Of a stretch of DNA of 25,000 nt, positions 1 through 9,442 are shown piece by piece. How positions within the stretch are numbered: position 1 is the first letter of the stretch; each line of letters starts with the position of its first letter. A program made the translations under genes and the position numbers. This stretch comes from Chrysomallon squamiferum (taxonomy: Eukaryota > Mollusca > Gastropoda > Neomphalida > Peltospiridae). The notes under the pieces are model-generated. The model ran no database searches. It was not told the origin of the DNA and worked only from the letters and a program-made list of their open reading frames with translations. The stretch spans positions 10,382,083 through 10,407,082 of the forward strand of contig CM022670.1 of NCBI GenBank assembly GCA_012295275.1, read 5' to 3'.

Positions 1-375
1 AGAAACACTATACAATTAAATATATTTTTTCTCTAGATTAGAGTTCTTTAGATATATACAAATCAGTAATTTGTTTTACTACAGGGCTTTATAATACGAA
101 TTGCATTTACATAGGAAATAAAATAATTATAAACAGTAGAATCTACTTTTAAATAATCAAATTGTCATTCACTACTTGAAAATAAATTGAAACGTGTTTC
201 AACAAATAAATAAAACTGCTTTTCTTTTTTCCATATAACCCGTATTACATAACAATAGCAATAATTCTCAATAATATTTTGATTGGGTCACTGTTTACAT
301 CTATTTTCTGTAATATTCTGATAAAATCATTCTCCGTATTCGAGGATTACTGAAATTGTATAGGCAATAAAGAAA
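1..375. other. AT-rich unique DNA, no gene seen
   Basis: Non-repetitive AT-rich sequence with frequent stop codons in all frames. No open frame of note, no RNA gene and no transposon end could be recognised. Intron or intergenic DNA is the simplest reading. Confidence 0.6.
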
Positions 376-458
376 ATATTTATTTATTTATTTTTTATTC
401 ATTTATTTATTTTTTATTCATTTATTTATTTTATATTTATTTATTTATTTATTTTTAT
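376..458. repeat. (TTTA)n microsatellite with a 21-22 bp internal period
   Basis: Tandem TTTA/TATT tetranucleotides are broken by two longer T runs. The segment TTTATTTATTTTTTATTCA recurs, so the array shows a secondary period of about 21-22 bp on top of the 4-bp one. That is consistent with duplication of an already interrupted array. Confidence 0.85.
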
Positions 459-1178
459 GAATTTTAGGCTAAACCATTTGGCGAACATGTGTTAACACGC
501 TTTTATCTAGTTAAAAATAAAGTTAAAATTTATTGTTTTCTACAAAGTTAAAAATGATCTGAAAACGTTTCCACCAAGCAGTTAATTCAGTTGAAAATTA
601 ATTCTGTTTCAAAACCAAGATCAGTTTTGATGTATTCAAAATGAGAAAAAAAAAAAAAAAATTAAATAACAAAAAAAATAAAAAATAAAAAGAAACCAAG
701 TATTCAAGAATGGTGTTGTTTTTTTAATTTAATTTAAATTCAGTAAATACATATTCTTAAAATTATTTCATCATAAAAGTATACAAAATATTATTTTTTC
801 AACATTTTTCTTCATGAGTTAAAGGCGAATTCATATGTAGAAATGATTGTTGCACAGATGATTGCCAAATTAATCTGAAGGTTTCAAAAATTGATACGAA
901 TTATGTTCTGGTTCTTGAAAATGTCGGATATAAAAATATCTACTGACAACGGAATGTACTTTTTGTAAGAAAGAGTACGAATTTTACAAACTTCAGCTCA
1001 AACAATATTTTTAAATACAGTGAATTTATTGTAAGATTAAAAAACAAAAGAATTATTTTTTCATTTAACATACACAAATATATGCCATTAGTTTAAAGAC
1101 TTTTATGACCCCATAATTCTCGTGTATTGTCTAAGTTCTCGGAATACTGCATTAATCCAATAAAATATTTTTGATACA

Positions 1179-1180
<2 letters not shown>
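459..1180. other. AT-rich unique DNA with A-rich tracts, no gene seen
   Basis: Mostly unique sequence. An A run at about 646-661 is followed by further A-rich DNA to about 695, then a TTTAATTTAATTTAAATT stretch at about 721-740. No coding, RNA or transposon signature was seen. Confidence 0.6.
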
Positions 1181-1215
<35 letters not shown>

Positions 1216-1320
1216 GTTATAAATTATAATTATAATCGTTATTATTATAATTATTTTTGTTGTTATTACTGTTGCTGTTGTCGTTTTTATTGGGGTTTTT
1301 TTGGGGTTTTTTTTATTGTT
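1181..1320. repeat. (ATT)n microsatellite and T/G-rich flank
   Basis: A nearly perfect (TTA)n array spans about 1181-1215. It decays into AT-rich imperfect trinucleotides and then a run of GTT/GTTT units with two TTTTGGGG-like blocks up to about 1320. The gradient from perfect to imperfect units is typical of an ageing microsatellite. Confidence 0.85.
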
Positions 1321-1419
1321 GCTGTGTAAAGTAAATCCAGGTTACTTTATTGTTTCTAACTTAAAACGAAAGATGCAACATATAAATGTCCCATCAAAAC
1401 AAATTTTCAAATCATCTGA

Positions 1420-1790
1420 AAGAGAAAACGCGAAAGATGGAAATATGCCGTCGTAATTGCTGCTGCATCCCAGGCGACACTTTCGCATCTCCTGTGCATC
1501 CACGTTCGTGACAGTGGGCCATTTCTAACACGTTGCTGCCCACGGCCAAATTAAGGTCGTCATTGCTGATGATATTTTTCATTGTTTCGCATGCAAATGT
1601 TATTGTATTTACCACCGTTATACATGGCACGAGAGGACGAGAGTGTCATTTTGAATTTGCAGGTCGCTGTGGGATTTCTGAATAGCTGTAAAGAGCGGGC
1701 AGTAATCTATGAAGATGCTAACTCAACCGTACACGTCGTAGACGTGTCCCCAGTGTTCTCTGTACATGGGGGTGATGCCTAGAATGGATT
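1420..1790. other. Unique patch of higher GC; unassigned, possible exon or regulatory patch
   Basis: This stretch is richer in C and G, and in CpG, than its flanks. Overlapping open frames occur on both strands: about 72 codons on the minus strand (1412-1630) and about 66 codons on the plus strand (1582-1782). Neither protein resembles a family I recognise, and opposite-strand frames of this length occur by chance. An octamer-type motif ATGCAAAT lies at 1591-1598. A perfect 7-bp inverted repeat, ACACGTC-GTA-GACGTGT, lies at 1731-1747. It could be a small exon, a regulatory patch or simply unique DNA; I cannot decide between them. Confidence 0.3.
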
Positions 1791-1894
1791 ACGCTGAATT
1801 TTATGTTCGAAATAATGGGTTTTAAAAAAAGAAAAAATTATTTGTATATGCCATTTTTAAAGTCTGTATGTGTGATTTTTTTCTGTGTCGATTT

Positions 1895-2075
1895 GTATAT
1901 ATATCTGTGTGTGTATATGTGTGTGTGTGTATCTGAGTATGTCCATGCATTATGTGTGCATGTGTGTGTGTATGTGTGCATGCATGTATGTACGTATGTG
2001 TTTGTGAGCATGTCCGTGATGTATATATGCATGTATTTAGCTATATGTGTGTGTATGTATGTATGTATATATGAT
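1895..2075. repeat. (TG)n/(TATG)n compound microsatellite
   Basis: Imperfect TG dinucleotides are mixed with TGTA and TGCA tetranucleotides over about 180 bp. Both strands remain open here, giving Cys/Val/Tyr-rich and His/Thr-rich apparent proteins. These are translations of the repeat and not genes. Confidence 0.9.
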
Positions 2076-2159
2076 TTGTTACCTATTAGAGTACTGCGAC
2101 CCATAATATAATTTAATCTATCCATGGAGAAGATCACGTTTGGAACCTTTCATAGATAC

Positions 2160-2520
2160 TAATTTCTTTGAACTATCGTATTCTGACACAATATCCTTAC
2201 ATCAAGTCGTCCCGAATTTTACCAACTACACCATCAATACACGCAACCCACGCTAACAGCTGTCTTGACAAAACACACAACGCATCTTCATCTCCAGACC
2301 TGAATAGAAACCCGACGAGGACGTGTTTGCCCGCGAGGTGGGCAGTGGCTTGGTAATCCTGGTAATTCGTCACAGGTCAGGAATCCCGTGTTGTTCGCTT
2401 TGTAACGCTTTGTGTTCCGACAGGTGAACGTCGGTAATGGTAGATCCAGTTACCGCGAAGACGTCGTCGCGAGGGATAAATACACACGCCAAAACAAAAA
2501 CTGTTTGTAATAAAGAGATC
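2160..2520. other. Unique patch of moderate GC, unassigned
   Basis: Mixed-composition unique DNA sits between two microsatellites. The richest part, about 2310-2490, contains several CpGs and CGTCG-type words. A 62-codon open frame (2168-2356, plus strand) resembles no known protein. No splice-site pair, tRNA box or terminal inverted repeat could be supported. Confidence 0.3.
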
Positions 2521-2551
2521 AGAAATCGGGGTCGTGATTAGTTGTATTATT

Positions 2552-2685
2552 GATGTTGTTGTTGTTGTTGTTGTTGTTGTTATTATTATTATCATTACTA
2601 TTATTATTACTGTTGTTATTTTTGTTTTTTGTTTTTTATTTATTGTTACTGTTATCATTATTATCGTTGTTGTTGTTGTTGTCAT
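2552..2685. repeat. Compound (GTT)n-(ATT)n-(GTT)n microsatellite
   Basis: Perfect (GTT)n at about 2554-2580 passes into (ATT)n-type units with ATC and ACT variants. A second (GTT)n block follows at about 2663-2681. Apparent open frames on both strands (poly-Val/Ile on plus, poly-Thr/Ile on minus) are repeat translations. Confidence 0.9.
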
Positions 2686-3330
2686 TTTAATTAATATTGT
2701 TCTTTTTCTTGTATTAAAGTTACAAAATCAAAAATGAAATGATAATAGTAATTATAAATAAATAAATAAACAAGCAACATATTTCTTGTTTGAATTTATT
2801 AATCATAAAATGATTGCATAATAAATATATTTGAAAAAAAATAATCGAGTTTCGTAATTTTTTTCTTCCAGTTGAAATATCTGATTCATATTTAGCCATT
2901 AAATTTCCTGACTTTTTTATATTCTTTTGCTTTGTAAATGAAATATGCATATCAAACCACTAACATTTTAGAATTATTTTAATTCAAAACAATTTTGACA
3001 GCAATTGTAGACTGACTGCTTTAAGAATTTTGCCACCAACAAATCCAAAAACGTTTTGTTATAATTAAATCAATAATAATAACTAGAACAAGAAATTTAA
3101 TAGCATTTGAAGAGAAGCATTTCCGATTAAACAAACACACGATCAAAACAAGATATTTTTTTTTTTTTTAAATTGCTATTTACACCACCAAAATATTTCT
3201 TTACAAAACTGTGGAAATTGAAGCGTGACTTGGTGAATTGTTTTTTTTACCTGAATTTTGATTGAATGACATCCATACCCACCGAGACAAATTAAAACTC
3301 TATTGTCCAGACATGTTGCAAATCATTGAT
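2686..3330. other. AT-rich unique DNA, no gene seen
   Basis: A short (AAAT)n tract lies at about 2754-2771 and a T run at about 3155-3169. The remainder is unique AT-rich sequence without a credible open frame or recognisable element. Confidence 0.6.
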
Positions 3331-3517
3331 GTTTCGTGGATCGCGTGCGCGCTCTCTGAAACGCGCCAGTCACGCGAGGGCTATTTGATGGCGGCCGATT
3401 GGCCCGGACCCGACTCGCGTGGCGGGAAAAGGTGTCACGGTTTGGACAGCAGACGACAATAGAATGTTTTGTGAAAAGTGTTTTGCGGTTTGACTTGCGG
3501 TTGTATGAAGAGAGGGT

Positions 3518-3518
<1 letters not shown>
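3330..3518 (+). promoter_or_regulatory. Small CpG-rich island with YY1-like and inverted CCAAT motifs
   Basis: A short CpG-rich segment sits in AT-rich flanks, densest at about 3340-3430. ATGGCGGC at 3388-3395 matches the core of the YY1 element found at many TATA-less promoters. ATTGG at 3398-3402 is an inverted CCAAT (NF-Y type) box directly beside it. The ATG inside the motif opens only 24 codons (3388-3462, starting MAADWPGPD), with no known relative. A promoter or first exon is an inference from composition and motifs. No transcription evidence can be read from the sequence, and the (GA)n array starts immediately downstream. Confidence 0.3.

Positions 3519-3581
<63 letters not shown>
3519..3581. 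repeat. (GA)n microsatellite
   Basis: Uninterrupted GA dinucleotides over about 63 bp. Alternating purine-only DNA of this kind is a mirror repeat able to form triplex structure. All open frames crossing it (Glu-Arg on plus, Ser-Leu on minus) are artefacts. Confidence 0.98.
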
Positions 3582-3584
<3 letters not shown>

Positions 3585-3733
3585 CAAAACAAACAGGCCA
3601 AATGGTTTGATTTTTTTGTCCATTTACCACTTGAAAAGTCACGTTGTAAAACACATCTTTGATATAATTGAAGTCATTAACTGGCATTTAATGAGGACCT
3701 TAAAAAAAATTGGTCATGTGTTTGTTCTGTCGT

Positions 3734-3766
<33 letters not shown>

Positions 3767-4560
3767 GTCCCAACGAGTTTTATTTCGTTATGAACAGAAT
3801 GCTGGTTTGAAAAACATGCTGCTGCCTTCTGAAATTGAAATTTTCGTTTTCATTTCACAATTATTACAAGCTAGATAATATAATTACTTTTCTAACTATA
3901 AATATTTTGTTTAATGCAGCTGTTATTTCGGTACCAAACAATTTTATATATTTTGCCTAACTGAATATTGTATGAGGGTAAACATTAAACATGAAATGTA
4001 TTTTTTGTTGTTTTATTTTATTTAGTGAAAAAAGAAATAAAATAAAAGATTTTGTAACGTGCAAAAGATTCAAAAATATGCTTATTTTGATTTTATTTTC
4101 CTTTTCTTCATTTACGTGGTCTTTTCTTTACTTGAAGAGAATGATTTTATTTTATTTATTCTATGCAATACCGTAAAATACCTGTAACTATAACAAGAAA
4201 GCACGAGGAACTTAAAACATTTATTTATATGGTGGTCTTGAAGAGAATGATCAGCGAAATATACATACAGCAGATGGTGGACTAGAAAAAAAAACACAAA
4301 ATCAAATTAATAATTTGTAACAATACTTGATTAATGGACATTACAAACACTAACATAAAGATATCTGGGCATAACAAGAGTCATCTGCAAATTCGTTCGT
4401 TAAAATTACCGTAAGTATTAATTTTCTGTTTTCATGCCTACATTTAAAAATTATCTAGGTAAACAAGAAAAGTGTGCGAGTGCTGGTAGTGGCAGTGTCT
4501 CTATCACATTCTGAAAGAAAACAATAAATTTTCTGTTGCTTGTAAAAGGATGAAATCTTT
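3582..4560. other. AT-rich unique DNA with a 29-nt poly-T tract, no gene seen
   Basis: A pure T run spans about 3738-3766. The rest is AT-rich and unique, with several ATTTTATTTTATTTA-like short stretches around 4005-4025 and 4144-4160. No credible coding region, RNA or transposon end was seen. Confidence 0.6.
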
Positions 4561-4564
4561 TTTT

Positions 4565-4990
4565 GTTTTTGTTGTTGTTGTTTTTTATTGTCTTGCAAAA
4601 GTATTTATAATTTTTTTTTCATTTATATTTTTGTTGTTAATATTTAAAATAAAATAATCATTTCTTCATCTTCTGACTTATTTCGTTTTTCTTTTCATTA
4701 TTTTTTTTTAAAACTTTTATTTAGTTACTTTATTATTATTATTTTTCGTTATTTTTATTTTATCTTGTTTTAAGAATTTTTTTATTTATTTATATATTTA
4801 TTTATTTATAATTGGTTTATTTTATCTTGTTGTTTTAATTTTTATATATTGTTTTTTTTTTTTTTCGTTTTTTTTAATTTAAATTTAATTTTATTTTATC
4901 TTGCTTTAATAATTTTAATATTTATTTATTTTTGTTATTTTTAATTTATTATATTATTTTATCTCGATGTTTTAAGAAATTTGGTTCAAA
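4565..4990. repeat. T-rich degenerate tandem array with a recurring TATCTTG core
   Basis: On the plus strand the word TATCTTG (once TATCTCG) recurs at about 4761, 4823, 4898 and 4960, spacings of 62, 75 and 62 bp. Each copy is usually followed by TTTTAA and then TTTATTTAT-type DNA. This points to an old tandem array of about 60-75 bp units and not merely random T-rich DNA. The flank at 4565-4740 is T-rich low-complexity sequence with GTT and TTA runs. Confidence 0.5.
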
Positions 4991-5079
4991 CGATTTAACA
5001 GCAATAATATTACAATAAAAAAATATTATATAAATTAATGCTGTTTTCGTTCAGTCTGAATTAAGATGTGTACACTTGA

Positions 5080-5230
5080 AAACAACAACAACTACAACAA
5101 TAATAATAATAATATGAGAACGACAAAAAACTAGAACTACAATAAAACAATGCGAATATATATATATATAGTATACTACTACTACTAATAAGAACATGCG
5201 AATATGTATAGATGTATATAGATGATTAAC
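5080..5230. repeat. Compound AAC/AAT/TA/ACT simple repeats
   Basis: Short arrays lie in succession: ACAACA and AAT units at about 5083-5114, a (TA)n tract at about 5158-5170, and ACT units at about 5174-5189. A GATGTATATAGATG stretch follows. Each is short and imperfect. Confidence 0.7.
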
Positions 5231-5265
5231 GTTAAAAAAAGTAACAAAAATATTAGATCAAGTAT

Positions 5266-5529
5266 TTGACATACGCTGCAACCTTTAAACCCGGGTTACG
5301 CGAATATGAAAAACGCCTATACAAATTATCGCATTGTTCCTCGTTAGTACCTCGGGCAGTCTGCAACCAAAACAGTGAAGCCAGTTGTATAGTGGACACC
5401 ACAGCAGATGATGTTGTTAACATATTTCATTGTTGTGTTTGCTCTTCAATTCGTCAAGGGAATCAAGTCTTCCCAGCGTGCCACGGGATTAAATTCAGTG
5501 TAAGAAAATGGGGACGGCAACTGAAATCG
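5266..5529 (+). other. Unique patch with a 95-codon open frame, function unknown
   Basis: This is mixed-composition unique DNA. The plus-strand frame 5266-5553 stays open for 95 codons and begins MTYAATFKPGLREYE. Its last residues are poly-Phe from the adjacent poly-T tract, so the true open part is about 87 residues. It contains seven cysteines, two as a CC pair followed by VC, but no zinc-finger or other motif spacing I recognise. No signal peptide or membrane segment is visible. It could be a chance open frame, an exon or transposon debris. I would not annotate it as a gene without transcript support. Confidence 0.2.
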
Positions 5530-5551
5530 TTTTTTTTTTTTTTTTTTTTTT
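5530..5551. repeat. Poly-T tract (22 nt)
   Basis: An uninterrupted T homopolymer directly follows the unique patch. On the minus strand it reads as a poly-A run at the start of that patch, so it is not a retroposon tail for a plus-strand insertion. Confidence 0.95.
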
Positions 5552-6188
5552 AAAAAGCAACGAGAATTTACAGCTTAACCATTTTGTGTTTTTAATCGAA
5601 ATTAATTTATGTGAAATGAGTCGTACGTACTTTGGGGGGCAAACTTTCCTTCCCAAGAGACATGTGGTTTTTAGTGTTTTTATTATTATTATTTTTTTGT
5701 TTTGTACGTAAACAAAACGTCGTGAATGAGAAGACTGGCAAATGAATCATGTTAAGGAAGAGTGGGTAAATTTTATTACTATTTCCACATGCATGCAGTT
5801 GCTGTTAACAATAGGGACGACCTCGGTACCATCTGCCGGCAGAGTCCCCTTTGATCTATGCCACTACGATACTGAACGTACCGTGAAATAGTTCATTCAG
5901 TATGTGACTCACGCATTACTTTTGTATTGTCGAAAATCAATATTGGAAAAATCTTAGATAAATCGGAGTACATGGTAATGGTTTTTATATTTCGCTTAGA
6001 TCATTGATACATGACGTGCAGGCCAGTGTGTTTTTTTGGCTTGTGGTCATTAATAATTATATGAACAAAATAAAAAATGGTTTAAAAGGGCTGATAGAAT
6101 TAGAATACGGTAATTAAATTTTGTAATGTTAATAATGAATGTTTATGGTTGTTATACAATTATAAAATACATTTCTGCTCGATTCACA

Positions 6189-6193
<5 letters not shown>
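5552..6193. other. Unique DNA with short palindromes, no gene seen
   Basis: Mostly unique. A perfect 12-bp palindrome, TCTGCCGGCAGA, lies at 5832-5843. Just downstream, an inverted repeat pairs ATACTGAA (5869-5876) with TTCAGTAT (5896-5903). No coding region is supported. Confidence 0.5.

Positions 6194-6270
<77 letters not shown>
6194..6270. repeat. (GA)n microsatellite
   Basis: Pure GA dinucleotides over about 77 bp on the plus strand. The open frame crossing it is a Glu-Arg translation artefact. Confidence 0.98.
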
Positions 6271-6274
<4 letters not shown>

Positions 6275-7003
6275 TCGAAAGGATGCTAAACAATCACCGA
6301 CATTAATGGTTGCTAGATTACTGAAGGATTATCTCAGAACGGCTTTATTTAAAAATTACTGAAACACAAAAAATGTAGGCTAAAAACACAACAAATGTTT
6401 TTAATTAACTTTTGAAATTCGATTCTTTTCTTAATCCACACTATCAAAGTCTAATACATCCGGGTCTTGCGGCGATCTTTCCCAGACGACCGAGACACCA
6501 CGAAAATAAAAGTCTGGTTATTTTGTTCTAAAATAAAATTTGACACGAGAAGCTGCTGAAACACTTAACCCTGTTATTATTCGTAATGACAGTATTATAT
6601 GTTATCAACACCACGATCAGTTGTCGCAGCTACAGTATTCACACTAATTAACACGGGCATTCTAACAAAACGAAGAGGTAAAATTATAATGTCATTGTCG
6701 TCTTCTACCATTTTGTTTCCCATGCAAAATATAGGGCGTCCCATTTCAAAATAATTTAATATTGGGGTACACAAAAGATGTGGAAAAAAATTACATGTCA
6801 TTCAGTTGTTCTCTGAAAATGATTTTGACATTTTCTCATTGGTGCAACAAAAAAGAACATCTGCTTGCCGACTTACCATTTGACAAGACATCAAAGTTTC
6901 AATATGGCGGCAATTGTCGGTTACTGGGTTGATGTAAAATTGGGAATTAATTCGGACAATAATATTCCATTTACAATAACATTTTAAAAAGGTAATACAT
7001 GCA

Positions 7004-7005
<2 letters not shown>
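6271..7005. other. Unique DNA with an ATGGCGGC motif, possible small promoter or first exon
   Basis: AT-rich unique sequence. ATGGCGGC at 6904-6911 has A at -3 and G at +4 relative to its ATG, a good Kozak context. It opens a 27-codon frame (6904-6987, starting MAAIVGYWVD). The peptide is not recognisable. A minus-strand 68-codon frame at 6595-6801 also has no visible domain. The rest contains nothing I can name. Confidence 0.25.
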
Positions 7006-7066
<61 letters not shown>

Positions 7067-7083
7067 TTCTTTTCTTCTTCTTC

Positions 7084-7116
<33 letters not shown>
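7006..7116. repeat. (AAT)n and (ATT)n arrays arranged as an inverted pair
   Basis: A perfect (AAT)n array at about 7006-7062 is followed, after about 20 bp including TTCTTCTTCTTC, by a perfect (ATT)n array at about 7084-7116. The arrays are reverse complements of each other, so the segment could fold into a long AT-only hairpin with a short loop. Confidence 0.92.
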
Positions 7117-7172
7117 GTGAATTTAATTGTTAAGAAAAATCGTAAGACATTTTTTGTTTTCTTTGGATTTTA

Positions 7173-7173
7173 A

Positions 7174-7212
<39 letters not shown>

Positions 7213-7235
7213 TATGATAATGATGATGATGATTA
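7173..7235. repeat. (AAT)n/(GAT)n microsatellite
   Basis: Perfect (AAT)n at about 7173-7210 passes into ATG/GAT units to about 7235. The poly-Ile open frame over it is a repeat translation. Confidence 0.9.
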
Positions 7236-7261
7236 TGTTAATGGTTAAACAACCATCTATC

Positions 7262-7415
7262 CATTCATCCTCACATGCATATACGCTTATACACATACAC
7301 ACAGAGACACACATAAACCTACATAGGTACGTAGAAGCATATACACACATTTATACTTACTCACAAACACGTACATACATACTTACATACGTAGTACATA
7401 CATACCTATATAAAT
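7262..7415. repeat. CA/CATA-rich compound microsatellite
   Basis: Imperfect ACAC, ACAT and CATA units over about 150 bp, with point changes throughout. It is an old compound CA-type array. Apparent coding on either strand is Thr/His- or Cys/Val-rich and spurious. Confidence 0.85.
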
Positions 7416-7545
7416 AAATAATTAAATAAATAACTAACTGTATATTTAGCCATAGGAAAGAAGGGAAGCAAAAAAAAAAAACAATCCAAAAAAAAAAAAA
7501 AGCTAACAAAACAACAACACAAATAAAAAACAAAACAACACAAAC
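7416..7545. repeat. A-rich low-complexity DNA
   Basis: AAAT tetranucleotides at about 7412-7432 are followed by two A runs (about 7470-7481 and 7488-7501) and then ACAACA/AACAAAC units to about 7550. There is no gene signal. Confidence 0.75.
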
Positions 7546-7676
7546 AAACAAGTAAGACTAGAAATACACTTATAATTCTTGATAATGAAAATTTTGCATT
7601 GTACTTAAATTTTATTATTGTTGATGTTGTTCTTATCTATTTGCTTTTCAGTTGTTTTCATAATAATTACTAACAC

Positions 7677-7711
7677 TTATTTATTTATTTATTGTTGTTT
7701 TTATTATCATA

Positions 7712-7747
<36 letters not shown>

Positions 7748-7770
7748 GGTATTATTATTATTATTTTTAC
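7677..7770. repeat. (ATT)n microsatellite
   Basis: TTTA units at 7678-7692 lead into nearly perfect (ATT)n at about 7710-7766 with one GGT interruption. Apparent poly-Tyr and poly-Asn proteins come from this array. Confidence 0.93.
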
Positions 7771-7784
7771 TACTACAATTACAA

Positions 7785-8060
7785 AACGCACTCAGAACGG
7801 GACCTCTGTTCACGTGAGGTGAAATTGCTAACCAGATGGGCAATGGCTGTGTAATGGATGGTCTGAAACATCGACTGCAGCACGTGGACATTTGGGCAAT
7901 CGTTTGTTTGCCATTTAATTCTGCCACGCGCTTCACAGCAAAGGATACGGTCCCGCCTTCACAATACACCCTCGAAAACACGAAGAGAACGTTTGTTCTG
8001 CCGAGACCGTTAACGTCACTTCTCCATAATGTTCTCCCCGTACAACGTTATTTTGTTTCC
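7785..8060. other. Unique patch of higher GC, unassigned
   Basis: Mixed-composition unique DNA between (ATT)n and poly-T. Open frames on both strands (7836-8135 plus, 7685-7981 minus) each end in repeat-derived homopolymers. Neither shows a known domain. A dispersed repeat copy ending next to the T tract is possible, but no second copy was found in this window. Confidence 0.25.
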
Positions 8061-8076
8061 AATTCATTCGTATTTA

Positions 8077-8121
8077 TTTTTTTTTTTTTTTTTTTTTATA
8101 CAATTTTTTTTTTTTTTTTTT
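8077..8121. repeat. Two poly-T tracts
   Basis: T runs at about 8077-8097 and 8104-8121 are separated only by ATACAA. They look like one homopolymer interrupted by a short insertion or mutation cluster. Confidence 0.95.
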
Positions 8122-8129
8122 ATGTCTGT

Positions 8130-8438
8130 AGTTAACGACCGTGATCTTTTGAATGCTTTCTTTACGTTTCCAACTGTGTAACATACCATGTTATTAATCG
8201 TGCACAGGTTACTGTTCACTTGCCGTTAATCCAACACAAGTTACTGTTCGCTTTCGTTGATTTTTGTCATTCCTTGATTATTCGTCGGTTATAATTATGG
8301 GAAATTAACGATTTAGGTGAAAAGGGACGTAATACGTTAGTTAAATGGTGGCGTGTTCTTCTGCTGTTAGAGTGAGTTGGCGTTCACAATTACGTCAAGT
8401 GATTTCAAAGAGAGTCGTATTATTGTCGTTCTTTTTTT
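8130..8438. other. Unique DNA with a 32-bp direct duplication
   Basis: The word GTTACTGTTC occurs at 8208-8217 and again at 8240-8249. Similar flanks (ACAG/ACAA before, CTT/GTT words after) indicate a diverged 32-bp tandem duplication. No gene is seen in the remainder. Confidence 0.5.

Positions 8439-8513
<75 letters not shown>
8439..8513. repeat. (TC)n microsatellite
   Basis: TC dinucleotides with a single TTTC interruption near 8457-8460, otherwise pure. It is the reverse orientation of the GA arrays elsewhere in the window. Confidence 0.98.
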
Positions 8514-8518
<5 letters not shown>

Positions 8519-8674
8519 GGCGGGCGCTGATAATGTTAAAGTACAATAAAAATAAAGCGTTCTTTGTAATAATTATTATAGAAAGCGTAGACATTATCAT
8601 AATCTTATTAATTAATAATTTGTAAGATAAAACGAACAGATGTTTATAAGAAAGAGAATAAAAATCTTAAATGT

Positions 8675-8845
8675 ATGACCATCAACAACAGCAATAGTAA
8701 TATTAGTAGCAGTATTAGCAGCAGTAATAATAATAATAATAATAATCATCATCATCATAATCATAATAGTAGTAGGAGTAGTAGTGGTAATAGTAGTACT
8801 ACTAGTAACAGTAGTAGTTATAATAATAATAATAATAACGATAAT
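8675..8845. repeat. Compound trinucleotide field (AAC/AGC/AAT/ATC/AGT)
   Basis: Consecutive blocks of imperfect trinucleotides lie in one 3-bp phase: AGC/AGT units, then (AAT)n at about 8724-8744, (ATC)n at about 8745-8757, AGT/ACT units, then (AAT)n again at about 8820-8838. The phase coherence yields a 71-codon Ser/Asn/His frame (8675-8890), but composition follows the repeat and offers no evidence for coding. Confidence 0.85.
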
Positions 8846-8889
8846 ACGTCGGTATTGATTAAAATGAAATTAAACTGGGCATCATATTA

Positions 8890-9442
8890 GTATATACGTT
8901 GACAGTATTAATGGGAGTGGTTTAAAAATAATATTACTATACTGACAGTATTGCTACAGTGTAGATAAAAAATGACACTGGATATGTATGACTACAGTGT
9001 AAATCAAATGGCTACATCACATATCATACAGTTAAACAGTCTATTAGATTGTATATCGTATTAATGCAGGGATATATTACATTACTTAATTATATCAGTA
9101 TTGTATATCATTTTAATACAGGGATATATTAAACAAACGCATTATATTGCATAATTATATCAGTATTGTATATCGTATTAATAAAGGGAAATATATAAAA
9201 CAACTCATTACACTGCATCATTATATCAGTATTGCACATCGCATTAATACAGGGATATATTAAACAAACGTATTACATTGCATAATTATGTCAGTACTTC
9301 AGTGTAGATAAAAAAGAGATTGTTATTCTGATAATGTTATTACTACATTGATAGATAAATAATATACTTCAATGCAGTGATATTACTACCATGTTTTTTA
9401 AACTGTTATTATGTAATATTATTATAGGATAGATTAAATGTA
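8890..9442 (+). repeat. Degenerate tandem (satellite-like) array, left part
   Basis: Between about 9051 and 9298 a unit of about 65 bp is clearly tandem. The GTATATC/GCACATC-type landmark falls at about 9051, 9103, 9168 and 9234 (spacings 52, 65, 66), and the 52-bp spacing looks like one unit with a 13-bp deletion. Each unit has a TTAATACAGGGATATATTAA-like core and a GCATAATTATATCAGTATT-like end. Looser copies with a GTAGATAAAA or GATAGATAAA core continue on both sides, at about 8962, 9305, 9353 and 9429. The array has no coding capacity. It resumes after the transposon that follows. Confidence 0.75.

Noticed and set aside
1803-2137. Open frames of about 100 codons on both strands
   Set aside because: They translate the (TG)n/(TATG)n microsatellite; residue composition follows the repeat (Cys/Val/Tyr, His/Thr).
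2377-2737. Poly-Val/Ile and poly-Thr/Ile frames
   Set aside because: They are products of the (GTT)n-(ATT)n array.
3323-3810. Several frames of 60-110 codons with Glu-Arg or Ser-Leu runs
   Set aside because: They exist because (GA)n has no stops in any frame; only about 60 bp of flank contributes.
7785-8121. SINE ending at the poly-T tracts
   Set aside because: No tRNA-type A and B boxes and no second copy in the window. The tract is T on the plus strand at the right end, which does not fit a plus-strand poly-A tail.
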